From NCBI GenBank assembly GCA_019915015.1, contig JAHBBC010000001.1, forward strand, positions 3,534,001 to 3,598,000: a stretch of DNA of 64,000 bases, given 5' to 3'. Source of the DNA: Auriscalpium vulgare (lineage: Eukaryota > Basidiomycota > Agaricomycetes > Russulales > Auriscalpiaceae). The notes beneath the pieces are model-generated. The model ran no database searches and was not told the origin of the DNA. It was given only the letters and a program-made list of their open reading frames with translations. Positions 41,990 to 52,805 of the stretch are shown one piece after another. Every line of letters begins with the position of its first letter. Position 1 is the stretch's first letter. A program made the translations under genes and the position numbers.

Positions 41990-44341
41990 TGATGGGCACC
42001 CACATGTAATTACTAATGTGTCTGAAACCAGATCCCTACTAGAGCACTCAAGAGGATATTGTGATGTGTATGAGCAAGTGTCAGGGAAGTGTTTTATATA
42101 TGTGTAGGGTGTGTGATTGGAGGTGATGATCAGAATGCGAGAGTGTTTGGAGAATTGTCAACAGCAGTCCAGATGTAAGAACATATGGTGCAAGTGACTG
42201 AGGGATCACATACTGCGTGTATAACCATTGAAGATGAAGAGACAAGTGAGGGGCAGTGCAAGCACATGGGAAATAATCTGTGCTGTCAAGAAGTCTGCGA
42301 GAAATGTCCTACAATATGGGACAAGACAATATGAATTGAATAGAAGACAATGGAAACGTGGCAAGCAATACTTAGGATGTGCTCCGATATGCAAGGGGGT
42401 CACAGGCAAGTGTGCTGCAATGTTGTAACACCGCAAATGCTCAGAGGAATGCACTGGAATGGTGTGTGCAACCGTCAGAGCCAGTGGAGCAATAATTGGA
42501 ATGCTGGCGCAATCACAGAACAATCGGGATCAGAGAAATGCAGCATGAGCTTGAGAGCTGAGCTGGACATGGTCGGACAACAATGGCGTGACTGTTAACA
42601 TACTCGGCAGTCACAGAGTTATCGGAGCAGTGTGGCAAACATGTTCTAACAACGATCTCGATGATTGAAATTTCCTATGAAATCCCGCCAAGTTGTAACA
42701 GCTGTGGCCCGAGATGCTGTGCTCTGAGTCAAGGTTGTAGGGTTACAGTCAAAACAATGTGTGAGTGGTCGAATGACTGCATGTGCGGTGTGTGACTGAG
42801 TCGATGGTCTGAGTGTGGTGTCCAAGGTATGATTCCGATCACGCGAATGCCCTACGAGACTCCAACGGTTAGAACTCTGGCTCTGATCTTGTGAGCGTTG
42901 GGCGACACTAAATAGGTGGTGGGAGCTCGTCTGTGCGACTCTCCGACCTCCTGAATCACATGACTGTCAACTTGTCAAAAGTGCAAACAATGGTGAATGA
43001 TTGCCTCGCAGCGCTGACAAGCCTCGTCCCGCACTGAGAGGGGATCTTGACTGTCTTTTTGCATTTTCGACCAAGTCCTCGGTCACGTGACCTCGGCCTT
43101 CCTGCGCCACGATCGGAACGCCCCGCCAACTCCCACGCTGCTTGCACTAAGCGCCCGACCGCACACCCCATCGCCACACGCCCGCCAGCACAGCATTTCC
43201 CACACCTGTCACGACACATCAATTTCCATCAGATGCGCACCGCCCGGTCGCACGACAGCCACGCTCGGCGCTACGCAACGCCGGTGCTCTCACGCCATCC
43301 GAGTACCGCCTCAGTCACCCATTGTTCGCCACCGCATTGTCTACACCATTGTCCCGATCGCTCCGACATCCCCCGACCCAGCGCCCTCGACTTGACGACT
43401 CCCCTACGACACATCCCAACGCCTAGCGACACGCGTCTCCAATCCGACTCCATGCACGCCTTGCGATCGACGTGCCGACCACCCACGGCACGAATCGGAA
43501 GCGTCGCTTTCCGAACATTCGCAATCGGAAGGCGCATCCTCGTGTCCTTGTTATTGGACCGCCGTTATCGTGCTCGATATGGCGCACCTTGTCTATTCCC
43601 GCACTCCCGGATGCTGTTTGCCACAGTCGACAACAGAGCAGATCGTTTCCCGCACCGCTTCCTTTGTCCTTTGACAGCGCTGATCATTCGCTTGACATCG
43701 TCCCCCGCCTCGTTCCTCGTCATCTGACCGTCACATGACTCTCGCACATTGTCCGCACCATTTGATACGACACCGCTATTGTTTCTTTTGTCTTTCCAAT
43801 GCCTCCGTACTTACTCAATCGGACACGCAATGTACTCGTCGCAACGTATAAATAGTCGTCGGATACTCTGTGCAATGCAAGTTACGTTCCCCCCTCATTG
43901 CTCCGAGCACAAGTCGTGCACTCTCGTCTTCGTCGTATCGTATAGCGGTCAACATCGGTTGACTGCGCTCGCGCCTTAGCCTCAGTCATCGCCTCAGCCT
44001 TAGTTCTCGCCTCCCGTCTTATCGCTCTCATCTTGTTCCATCGTTGTTGCCCTTTGCCCGAGTCCTCGATCGCAGTCACGTCGCAGCCTTCCGACGTCGC
44101 ACGTTGAAGTCTTGCTTTCCAATCGGTGGGAGAGTCGATCGATCGCCTTGAAGCCACTGCGCTCTCGATCTCGATCGGATCGCAGTACGCTTGATCGGAG
44201 ACGGTCGTCGCTTACTCCGGGACTCCTGACGCTTGCTTGCACACACACCGACATCTCTGCAGCGCTCTAGGGATTGGTGCTACGTTACGCATTCCGCCCT
44301 ACTACCTGGTCATGTCCATCAGCGCGGAGCGGAGCGTATCA
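41990..44341 (-). repeat. LTR copy E (split by LTR copy D)
   Basis: Minus-orientation LTR of about 1.04 kb: 41990-43014 plus 44326-44341. It starts (plus-strand view) TGATGGGCACCC and finishes GGAGCGTATCA. Copy D (43015-44321) is inserted 16 bases from its U3 end with a GCGC duplication; removing D restores an end like that of copy B. The sequence left of it (41929-41989) matches the sequence left of copy F, so E and F were copied together with their flanks. Confidence 0.75.
43015..44321 (+). repeat. Solo LTR copy D nested in copy E
   Basis: A 1,307 bp plus-orientation LTR starting TGACAAGCCTCGTCC and ending CATGTCCATCA, flanked by GCGC at 43011-43014 and 44322-44325. It shares CACGTGACCTCGGCC near its start with copy C and GCGCTCTAGGGAT near its end with copies A and B. 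A TATA box (TATAAATAG) is at 43847-43855. Confidence 0.75.
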
Positions 44342-44356
44342 TCAGCCACGTGACTG

Positions 44357-45105
44357 CACTTGGTAGACCTGGGTCTACACACAGGTGGTAAATATGCACT
44401 GGCTAATACATCACAATTCCTGCAGACTCCGGTACTCTTACCATTGTCTGTGCATTTATTGTAGCTTTCTGATGATATATAATATGTGTGCATTGCATCA
44501 GGGAAAACACTGATTGAAAGAGCAAAATGTATTATAGGGCAGGGTGAGATGGAAGGTTGATAGAGACTATAAGCAAGTGCTATATATGTATAGCCTTGTG
44601 GTGTAGTGGTTAACGCTCTTGAATTACATTATGTAAGCTATTGACTGGGTGCTGTTGGTTCAACTACCCCTGTATGCACATTTTTAACAATAAAACAATT
44701 GGGCCCGGGTATCGTAGTAGCTGGAGTAGAGAAAGATGACGTAGCAAACCGGATCAATTGGCAGCATGCACTCGAAAACTACGTCATCTTTCTCTACACC
44801 ATCCGTGGGAACATTTTACCAAAAATGGCAACTATGGGGCCTCTTTTTCTTATCACAGAACAATTCGAATCATATGCATATCTGTTCTAGTTAGCTTGCA
44901 AAACACAAAATACTCGCAGACACAAGTGTCTTTGGAAGCACAAGATGTGAATAAGCATTGGGCAGAAGCTACTTACAGAAGAATTACTCAATCAGGCAGG
45001 TGGGACGACGCGACTTGACTTTGGTCCGAACTTTGGGACATATTTCCTAAAGCGATCTTTCTGATGCGTGCGTTTTTTTGCCTGACTGATGGAAGAAAGA
45101 AACTT
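44357..45105 (+). repeat. SINE-like unit, copy 1
   Basis: Starts with a conserved leader (CTTGGTAGACCTGGGTCTAC), then a tRNA-like head at 44593-44676, a body with TTGGGCCCGGGTATCGTAGT and a tail ending near GACTGATGGAAGAAAGAAA. The same order of blocks is found at 46517-47280 and, partly, at 60960-61440, 61640-61980 and 62045-62190. Confidence 0.55.
44593..44676 (+). ncRNA. tRNA-derived head of SINE-like unit 1
   Basis: GCCTTGTGGTGTAGTGGTTA resembles a tRNA 5' end with an RNA polymerase III A box (TGTAGTGGTTA), and GGTTCAACTACC about 60 bases later resembles a B box. The arms do not pair into a good cloverleaf and the anticodon is unclear, so it is a tRNA-derived promoter rather than a working tRNA gene. 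Confidence 0.5.
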
Positions 45106-45107
45106 GG

Positions 45108-45316
45108 GGTTAATGGGCCAATGCACGCATGGCAGTACAATTACTCTTAATCATTTAGGGGGGAGGGGGGCTTGGCCATCCAATATACAACTGACTGCCT
45201 GGTATAGTTATGTTGTTTTGAATATGTTGCGATATAATACTTGGGGTTAATGGCTCTGGCTCTGCTTGCAGGAAAGTGACTCTGTGATGTATTGGGATGT
45301 CAGGACAAAGTTGCGG
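45108..45316. repeat. Composite-unit block, copy 2
   Basis: Uninterrupted version of the block at 37985-38115 plus 41929-41989: GGGGTTAATGGGCCAATGCA at the left and ATTGGGATGTCAGGACAAAG then TTGCGG at the right, where LTR copy F begins. It shows what the site looked like before the Harbinger insertion in copy 1. Confidence 0.65.
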
Positions 45317-46207
45317 TGTTGGGCACCCACATATAGTAGGGTGGTAATATCACATGTGTCCGAAACCAGATCCCTACTAGAGCACTAAAGAGGATATTGT
45401 AATGTGTGTGAGCAAGTGTCAGGGTCCCAAAGACGAACAGAGTGTTTTATATGTGTGTGGGGTGTGTGATTGAAGGTGATGATCGGAATGTGCAAGTGTT
45501 TGGAAAATTATCAATGGGAGTCCAGATGTAAGAACACATGGTGCAAGTGACTGTGAGGAATCAGACACTGTGTGTATGACCATTAAAGATGAAGAGACAA
45601 GTGAGGGGCAGTGCAAGCACATGGGGAATGGTCTGCACTGTCAAGAAGTGTGGGAGAGGTGTCCTACGGTGTGGGACAAGACAATATGAATATAATTGAA
45701 CACAATGGAGACGCAGCGAGCAATAGAATGCGCTCTGATATGAGATGGGGTCGTAAGCAAGTGCTGCAATGTTGCAACCCTGCAATTGTTCAGAGGAGTG
45801 CACTAGAATGGCGTGTGCAACGGTCGGAGCAGTGGAGCAATTATAGGAGCGCTGGCGCAATCACAGAACAATCTGGATCAGAGAAATGTGGTGCGAGCTC
45901 AAGAGCTAAGCTGGACAATGGATGGAGGATAATGGCGCAACTATGGAGGTACTCGGCAGTCACAGAGTTATCGGAGCGGTGTGGTGCACATGTTCTAACA
46001 ACAATCCCGACGATCAAAATGTCATATGAAATCCCGCCAAGTTGTGACAGCTGCGAGAGGATGCTATGCTCAAGGTCACGTGGATGCAGTTGAGTGGTTG
46101 GAGCTCATATGTGCGACTCTCCAACCTCCAGAATGGCATGACTGTTAACTTGTCAAAAGTGCGAAAATTGGTGAAGAATTGCATCGGAGCGCGGAGTGAG
46201 GCTTAAT
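45317..46207 (-). repeat. LTR copy F
   Basis: Minus-orientation LTR of about 890 bp, starting (plus-strand view) TGTTGGGCACCCACA and fading at GCGGAGTGAGGCTTAAT near 46207, where other copies have GTATCA. Closest to copy E in length and sequence. Confidence 0.65.
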
Positions 46208-46516
46208 TATTGGCCACATGCTGGAGACCGCCGTGCGGCGGAAACACTCAAAGACGAGAATCGGGCGACGCAGAAAGGAACCAAGTCGGGATTGCTAGGA
46301 AGCAGAGTAGGTGTGGGTACAGGAGAGGCAGTTGTAGATGAGAAGAGAGAGAGCAGAGCGAACACGACGCAACTGTGACGTGGCAGCGGCGCGGTGATTG
46401 CCGGGGCGCGCTGGTGCGTAAGTACGGGGTTGAGAATATATGCTATGTCCGAGTCCAATGAGAGAGAAAAGGGAAAGGAAAAATGTATGTAGTAAGCTGT
46501 AGGCTTACACATGCCT
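46208..46516. other. Extra 300-bp segment between LTR F and SINE-like unit 2
   Basis: Not present at the matching place in unit 1 (44342-44356), so it is an insertion or a remnant specific to this unit. No gene recognised; the open frame across it on the minus strand has no domain. Confidence 0.35.
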
Positions 46517-47280
46517 GCGCTTGGTAGACCTGGGTCTACAGACAGGTGGTAAATACGCACTAGCTAATACATCACAAGTCCTTCAGACTCCAGCACCATG
46601 ACCATTGTGTGTGCATTGGTTGTAGCTTTCTGACGATACATAATATGTGTGCATTGTATCAGGGAAAAGGCAAGAATCTGATAGAAAGAGCAAAATGTGT
46701 TGTAAGGCACGAGGAGGTAGAAGGTTGATACAAGCTATACACAACTATTATACATATGCAGCCTTGTAGTCTAGTGGTCAATGCTCTTAGCCTATTTTAT
46801 GTAAGTTATGAACCATGTGCTGTGGGTTCAATTCCCACTGTGAGTGGATTTTTAGTACTGAAACAGTTGGGCCCGGGTATTGTAGTAGCCGGAGTAGAGA
46901 AAAATGACATAGTAAACCGGATCAATTGGCGGTTTGCCCTCGAAAACTACGTCATCTTTCTCTGCACCATGCGTGGGAACTTTTTACCAAAAACGGAAAC
47001 TGTGGGGCCTCCTATTCTCATAACAGAAGAATTCGAATCATATGCATATCTGTGCTAGTTAGCTTGAAAAACACAAAATACTCACAGACACGAGTGTCTT
47101 TTGAGATGCAAAGATGTGAAAAAGCATTGGGCAGAAGCTACTTAGGTAAGAATTACTCAATTAGGCAGGTGAGACAACGCGACTTGACCGTGGGATATAT
47201 TTTCCTTTGGTAACGATCCAAACACATATTTTTTGGCCTGACTGGTTAGAGAAAAAAAGATTAAGAGTAATCGTAACGAT
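46517..47280 (+). repeat. SINE-like unit, copy 2
   Basis: Same blocks as copy 1: leader CTTGGTAGACCTGGGTCTAC, tRNA-like head at 46761-46846, body with GTTGGGCCCGGGTATTGTAG and a tail followed by repeated GATTAAGAGTAATCGTAA. Overall similarity to copy 1 is high by eye, with scattered substitutions. Confidence 0.55.
46761..46846 (+). ncRNA. tRNA-derived head of SINE-like unit 2
   Basis: GCCTTGTAGTCTAGTGGTCA (A-box region) and GGGTTCAATTCCCAC (B box plus a pairing T arm, better preserved than in copy 1). The middle does not fold into a normal anticodon arm, so it is read as a SINE promoter. Confidence 0.5.
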
Positions 47281-47468
47281 TAAGAGTAATCGTAAAGACT
47301 CAATGTTGCTGGGTCAGCTCAGAGGCTGAGTGCTATTGAGTGCGACATATATCAACATTTGAATATTGACAGCTCTATTGGCTTCTGGGCAGGTGCAATA
47401 TAAAATAAATTTGAGCTCACCGAAATAAAGAAAGATTACTTTTCATTTGCGGTCCAGAAGAATTAAAG

Positions 47469-47878
47469 TGTCAAGACTCGCGTCAAGGAACACACAAAAG
47501 AGCCGCCCAAGTCACCGACCGGACCAGAGGGATGAGACGAGTGAGAGTGCTGTGACCAACAGCGCAGGCAATGTATTGCGTACGGTGTAGACGAAGTGAA
47601 CAGTCTGAGGAATAGGGAGAGAGACGAGTCCTTATATACTGAGTGAAGCCAAACAAGGGTAAACGGAAGAACAATAGGGTGCGGAACAATAAGGAAGGAA
47701 CCATGACAATGGAGAACAATAAGAAGGGCGAACAATAGCGTACACAGCCTCGTCATAGAACTTCATGGAAGAGTCTAGAGAGGTCCGGATTAATGAGGAG
47801 TCTGGATCGTGGTCCGTGATTGATGGTGGATGCGAATGGCAGTCAAGAGAGTCGAAAGAAATGGAGCGATTCGTGACA
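47469..47878 (-). repeat. 3' LTR of gypsy element 2
   Basis: 410 bp, identical in length to the 5' LTR. On the minus strand it begins TGTCACGAATCGC and ends GAGTCTTGACA. Directly inside it is CTTAGAGAGGGGGTGA, a good polypurine tract. Confidence 0.9.
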
Positions 47879-50533
47879 TCACCCCCTCTCTAAGACGCGC
47901 TTTCTCCTGGAGCGCATGATCAGCTTGTAGTGCATCAAAATAGATGAGTCCACGTAGCGCAGGAGGGCGAACAGCCCGCGGATGGTCCTTGTAGAACTTT
48001 GTGATAGCCCCGGTGGCGTTGGTCATAGCCGTCCGGGGAAGCCACTGATTCTCCGAGTCAGAATAACCGACCCACTTGACGAGGTACTGAATGCCCCGCT
48101 TCTTGGGCGTGAGTCTTGCGTCTAGGACTGCTTCAACCTCATATTCTTCTTCCGCATTGACAATCTCAGGCGGAGGTGCGAGGAAGTTTGGTCCATGAGC
48201 GGAGGTTTCCACATAGGGCATTAGAAGGGATGCGTGAAACACCGGGTGAATTCGCCAGGTGGGTGGAAGCTTGAGTCGATAGTTCACTGGTCCAATGATC
48301 TCGGTGATTTCAAAGGGCCCTACTCGTCGAGGAGACAACTTAGCTTTTGGTTGAGTTGTCCTAATGTGCTTTCCATCCAACCATACGCGGTCTCCAATCT
48401 TGAAGTGCACGCTGCTCTTGATGTGATCGGCGTTGTTGCGCTTCATTACTTCGGCCGCAGAGCGAAGGCTAGCTTCAACCTCCTTGCGCACTTGTTCCAT
48501 GTGCTGCAGGCGTTCTTCAACGGTAGGGATTGTTGACGTAGTGTGGATAGGGGGAATGGCGTGGGGAGTGTAACCGAGGAGCATTTCGAAGGGTGAACGG
48601 TTTGTTGCGCTATGGATGCGGTGGTTATGCGAGAACTCAGCGAATGTTAACCACTTCACCCAATCGTCTTGTCGATAATTGCAGAATACTCGTAGGAATT
48701 GTTCCATCTCTTGGTTTACACGTTCGGACTCACCATCCGTCTGTGGGTGATAGGCCGTGCTGAGTGCAGACTTGATGCCTAGTTTGTCGAATACACCGCG
48801 CATGACCTTCCCAGCGTACTGGGGTCCGCGGTCAGAGATAAGCCGTTCCCAGAGGCCGTAGTGCCGATAGATCTTGTCAATGAGAAGGTCAACTGTGCCG
48901 TCGCTAGTGATGGTCTTGTTGCAGGGTGTGAATGTGACGTGTTTAGTGAACCTGTCCACTATAACGCAGATTGAGTCGAATCCGTCGCAGGGCGGGAGTT
49001 CAACTACGAAGTCCGAAGTGATGTCTTGGAATGGTCGGCTGGGGATGGCGTTTGGGATAGTCTCGACGTGCGTTCGATGATTATACACCTTGGTTGCTTG
49101 ACAAGTAGCGCAACCGTCGACATAGTCCCGTATGAAGACTGACATACCGGGCCACCAATATTCACGTCCAACTAGTTCATGCGTCTTGTGGCGCCCTGGA
49201 TGTCCTGCTGAAGGGTTGTCGTGATGCATCCGAACGATGTCACGTCGCAGTTGATCGTTCGCAGGGACGTAGACTTTCCCCCGGAACAGGACCAGTCCGT
49301 CTTCGGTGTTCCATTCTTCTAGGTTCTTTGTTAGCGATCGAGGCCCATTGCCGAGTATGACGTCGAGAGCCTTGACAACTTCTATGTCCTTGGTCTTTGC
49401 TTCTCGGATGCGACGTCGGAGGTCGTGATTGCCAAGGGAGGTGACAGCGCCAGGACGAGTAGCGCGGATGCGGAAAAATTGAGGGTCCAGTAGTACCCGT
49501 TCCGCGTTATCGTCCTCCACCTCCTCTCTATGGTCAGGTCGCCTCGACATGGGATCAGCACGTTGAGAAATTCCTGGTTTGTGGATTAGTTCAAAGTCGA
49601 AACGTGTAAGGAATAACGCCCATCGAGCTTGTCGACGACTCAGCTTCTGGGCGGAGCGAAAGTACTCCAAATTCTTGTGATCTGTCCAGATTTCTATGCG
49701 ATCTGGAGCGCCTTTGAGGTAGTGGCGCCAAGCTTCAAGGGCGCGAATAATAGCAAGGAGTTCCTTGTCGTAAATGTTGTAGTTGCGTTCTGGGTCTGAG
49801 AGCGACTTGGACAGGTATGCGACCGGATGCCAGAGGTTGTCGTCACCGCGCTGCGAGAGTATGCCTCCCGTTGCGTAGTCTGAGGCGTCGACTTCCACAA
49901 AATATGGTTTGGTAGGGTCAGGCATGACAAGGACGGGAGACGAGGTGAACGCAGCTTTGAGGTTATCAAAGGCCTCTTGGCATTCGGTTGTCCAGTTCCA
50001 GGCGTAATCCTTCTTGGTTAGGGCGAACAGTGGGTGCGCAATCTTGGAGAAGTCGCGGATGAAACGCCGGTAGAAATTCCCAAATCCTAAGAAAGATTGG
50101 ACGTCTTTCACCGTTCGTGGCGCTGGCCAGTCTGCAATCCCAGCGACCTTGACTGGATCCATAGATAAATGATCATGGGAAATGATCAGACCAAGGTACT
50201 CGACTGTGGATTGTTCGAAGGTGCATTTCTCGGGTTTCAAAAACAAGTCATGTTCGCGAAGTCGTTGTAAGACTTGTCGCACCAGGCGGCGATGTTCTTC
50301 AAGGGTGTCGGTGAAGATAAGAATGTCGTCCATGTAGATGATGACTTTGCCGAGGTCAATGAGGTCCTTAAAGAGTTCGTTCATCATTGCTTGGAAGGTG
50401 GCGGGTGAATTCATGAGGCCAAAGAACATCACCAATGGTTTGAAGAGCCCGCGGTTAGTTTTGAACACCGCTTTCCATTCGTCGCCTTCCTTGATGCGTA
50501 CGTTGTTGTAACCCCAGCGGACGTCCATCTTGG
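47790..50533 (-). pseudogene. gypsy element 2 Pol: RT core, RNase H, integrase, chromodomain
   Basis: Continuous frame of about 910 residues, broken from its N-terminal part only by the insertion at 50537. It begins KMDVRWGYNNVRIKEGDEWK and has the RT catalytic VIIYMDDILIF, RNase H (YFVEVDASDYATGGILSQRG, YDKELLAIIRALEAW, WTDHKNLEYF), the zinc-binding HHDNPSAGHPGRHKT...CATCQ, and the integrase DDE core (SDFVVELPPCDGFDSICVIV, LISDRGPQYAG, AYHPQTDGESERVNQEMEQ). A GPFEI-type GPY motif and a C-terminal chromodomain (YEVEAVLDARLTPKKRGIQY, YLVKWVGYSDSENQWLP) follow; the chromodomain directs insertion to marked chromatin. The stop is just before the polypurine tract. All key residues are present in this part. 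Confidence 0.93.
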
Positions 50534-50809
50534 TGACACAGCACATCGGCCCTGAATGTCCGTACCTGTATATAGCTGGGAATTCGGAGTGTCCGGTGTG
50601 GGGCAGCTGGGGGCCAATGAAAATTGAGGTCCGGAGCCGGGCAGATCTGGGCAGTCAATTTGAGCGCACGTGATTGACGCGTTCTCTGAATTTGCTCCAA
50701 GTCGCGACCTGTCGCCGGCGGCACTCACTCTCCTCCCGCCGCCATCCTCGACACTCGCCGCTGCCGCCGCTCCCTCAGATCCTGCTTCCCTCCTCCTGCT
50801 CAAGTCAGC

Positions 50810-51570
50810 ATGCCCCCGCGATCTCGCGACAGCGCCTTGCGCCCTTGTCCGTGCTCTACATGTATCAAAACCAACGCGCAGCAGCGAGTCAAGACGATAT
50901 GGAACCACATGCAGAGGGAGAAGATGGACACCCGGCGTGTAGGCGAGGAGGACGAGCGTCAGAAACCGAGCAGTAGCAAGCGTGTAGCTACTGGTGAGTG
51001 GCCCGACGACCATGTGCCGCAGCGTCGACGCAGCTGCTCCCCATCTTTTGCGTTGCGCGCCCCATTCTCGCCTGTGCCTCTCGACGACGCCGACGAGGAC
51101 CTTGCTGTGGACGATTTGCCTTGGGGCACCCCAGCAGCTAGTCCCGCAGCTGGGTCCCGGGAGCCCAGCGTGGAGTTTGCAGGTGCGTCGCAGTTGCATT
51201 TGAGGCACGCATATGCTAACAATTTCCGACTACCAGGCTCACATATGTGGTCCCCCCCCCGCGCGATCCCTCTTCAGAGGCCCCTGACGCCTTCGACGAT
51301 GCCTTCGACGAAATCTTCGAGGAACCGGACGCTGACCACCGGCCCAAGGGCGCATATATGCGACCCACTGTGGAAGATGCCTCGAGCTCTGACGACGAAC
51401 TGGATCACCTCTACCACGCAGCTCGCGCAACCACTGCTCCTGTGCTTCTGTCTGACGACGAAGACGCTGACAACGACGACCTGCCGCTCCATCAATTCCT
51501 TCTCTTCTTGAGCGCGCCTGGCTTGCAACTCTTCATGCTCCTGTCGGAGGCGCGCTTCCTCGCGTGCTAG
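50810..51570 (+). CDS. N-terminal remnant of a CACTA-like transposase
   Basis: ATG at 50810 opens MPPRSRDSALRPCPCSTCIK, followed by QQRVKTIWNHMQREKMDTRR. The CPCSTC...H spacing resembles the N-terminal cysteine/histidine motif of EnSpm-type transposases, which often start in this way. An acidic region (LDDADEDLAVDDLPWG) precedes a GT..AG intron near 51182-51238. The next exon reads DPSSEAPDAFDDAFDEIFEE and DDEDADNDDLPLHQFLLFLS, ending near 51570. The nuclease core that should follow is absent, so this element cannot move on its own. The family assignment is by motif memory and moderate. Confidence 0.45.
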
Positions 51571-51850
51571 CTCCTCTTCGTCGTGTTCCCAGGTCGGGCC
51601 CTCGTTGTCTCCATGGACACTCGCCTGCGCCTGCCTGTCCGGCGATAGCGCTTGGATCTCCTGCCAACGGTACGTTAGCTAGATCAGATCTCCATCGCGT
51701 CATATTACTCACACGGCCATCTCTTGATCCCTCGTGCGCAGCACCGTCTTCTGTCGCGGCCGACGGTCCGGCTCCTCTGGTGAAGGCACGGAAACGCTCC
51801 TCAAAGTCTTCTTGAGGCCCTGGAGACCATCACGAAGGTTCGCAGTGCAT

Positions 51851-52564
51851 CTTAATCATAGAAGCAAATGAACTCACTATCCGAGTCCAGCGTCGTCGCT
51901 TCCCATTCCATGTGGACGGATGAATCCAGGAAGTCGTCGATGGGTGCGTCATACGACTGAGAAGGCTCTGGCGTCGCCTGATGGGTAGCGGCAGGGGCGC
52001 GTGTCTGCTGTGAGGCGGGTTCTGCGGGCAGCACATACGCAACACGCGCGTTCATGAAGGTGAGTTCAGCACATTGCTCCCATCCAAGCAATCAAACTAA
52101 TTACCGCCTGCAACCAGAGACACCGCATTTGGCCGCATTTCCGCGAAGGGATCCAGGTAGCCACCCCCAGACACTTTAGGTCGACTGCTAGGAGGTTCAT
52201 GTGCGGGCTTTTGGGCAGCAGCGCGTGTCTGAGGCCTCGAGACGCTTTCCGTGGGCTGCGCACGCGCACGACGCGCGCCTTTGCCGCTGGCAGCCGGCGC
52301 CTTGGCTTTCGAAGGCGGCGGGTCGGCCATAAGCGCGTCAATATCAACGACTTGTTCGGTGCGTTTTTTGCGTGTCTTCATGAGTGCGGGATGGGTGCTT
52401 ACAAGCGGGACACAGGAGGCTTTGCGCACAGCGACCAGGCGCATTTTTGCGAGCCCGACGAGCCCGACGACGATCCTGGGCTGACAGGTTCTGATGGGCT
52501 CCGTGGGGAGGGAGAACGGACACATCTCTTGCTTTCCCGCACACTTAGATCGCTTCCCGGGCAT
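51851..52564 (-). CDS. Second gene of the CACTA-like element, unknown
   Basis: ATG at 52564 opens MPGKRSKCAGKQEMCPFSLP with four cysteines spread over 60 residues, then a basic, Ala/Pro-rich stretch (TRKKRTEQVVDIDALMADPP, ASGKGARRARAQP). After GGGYLDPFAEMRPNAVSLVA an intron starting GTAATT near 52103 probably leads to an acidic second exon (APIDDFLDSSVHMEWEATTL) ending at 51852-51854. Position opposite the transposase remnant suggests an accessory DNA-binding protein, like TnpA of plant elements; this is inference. Confidence 0.4.
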
Positions 52565-52805
52565 TGTAGCATGGTCCTGTATTATTTTTACATTTTCTAC
52601 GATTTATTAGGCATTGCCAGCAGCTGTACAGAGGCGGTCAGGCGCGCGGGACGGACGACGGTCTGCCTCCGGGCAGCTCAGGGCGCGCGGAAAGTCCTTT
52701 GAATTCCTGGAGGTTGCCCGGAGTGCTGGCAGGTCTTGGCATCCGGCGGGCATTCGGAATGCCCCGAGGATTCCCGGAGCCGGACATTAGGTCCGAGGTC
52801 CTGTG

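Larger units (their letters stand above)
50537..52805. mobile_element. CACTA-like non-autonomous element in the gypsy RT
   Basis: A 2,269 bp insertion starting CACAGCACATCGGCCC and, on the other strand, CACAGGACCTCGGACC; both continue (T)(A/G)ATGTCCG, an imperfect inverted repeat of about 26 bp. TGA is duplicated at 50534-50536 and 52806-52808. Removing it restores the gypsy frame (GAKVFT-KMDVRWGY). CAC..-type ends and 3-bp duplications fit the CACTA/EnSpm group. It carries two divergent or convergent small genes and no complete transposase. Confidence 0.65.

Noticed and set aside
44593..44676. A functional tRNA gene
   Set aside because: A and B boxes are present but acceptor and anticodon arms do not pair; two further diverged copies with the same body show it is a repeat family.
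48234..48536. Plus-strand frames within 47.8-50.5 kb
   Set aside because: All are antisense to the well-supported gypsy pol.
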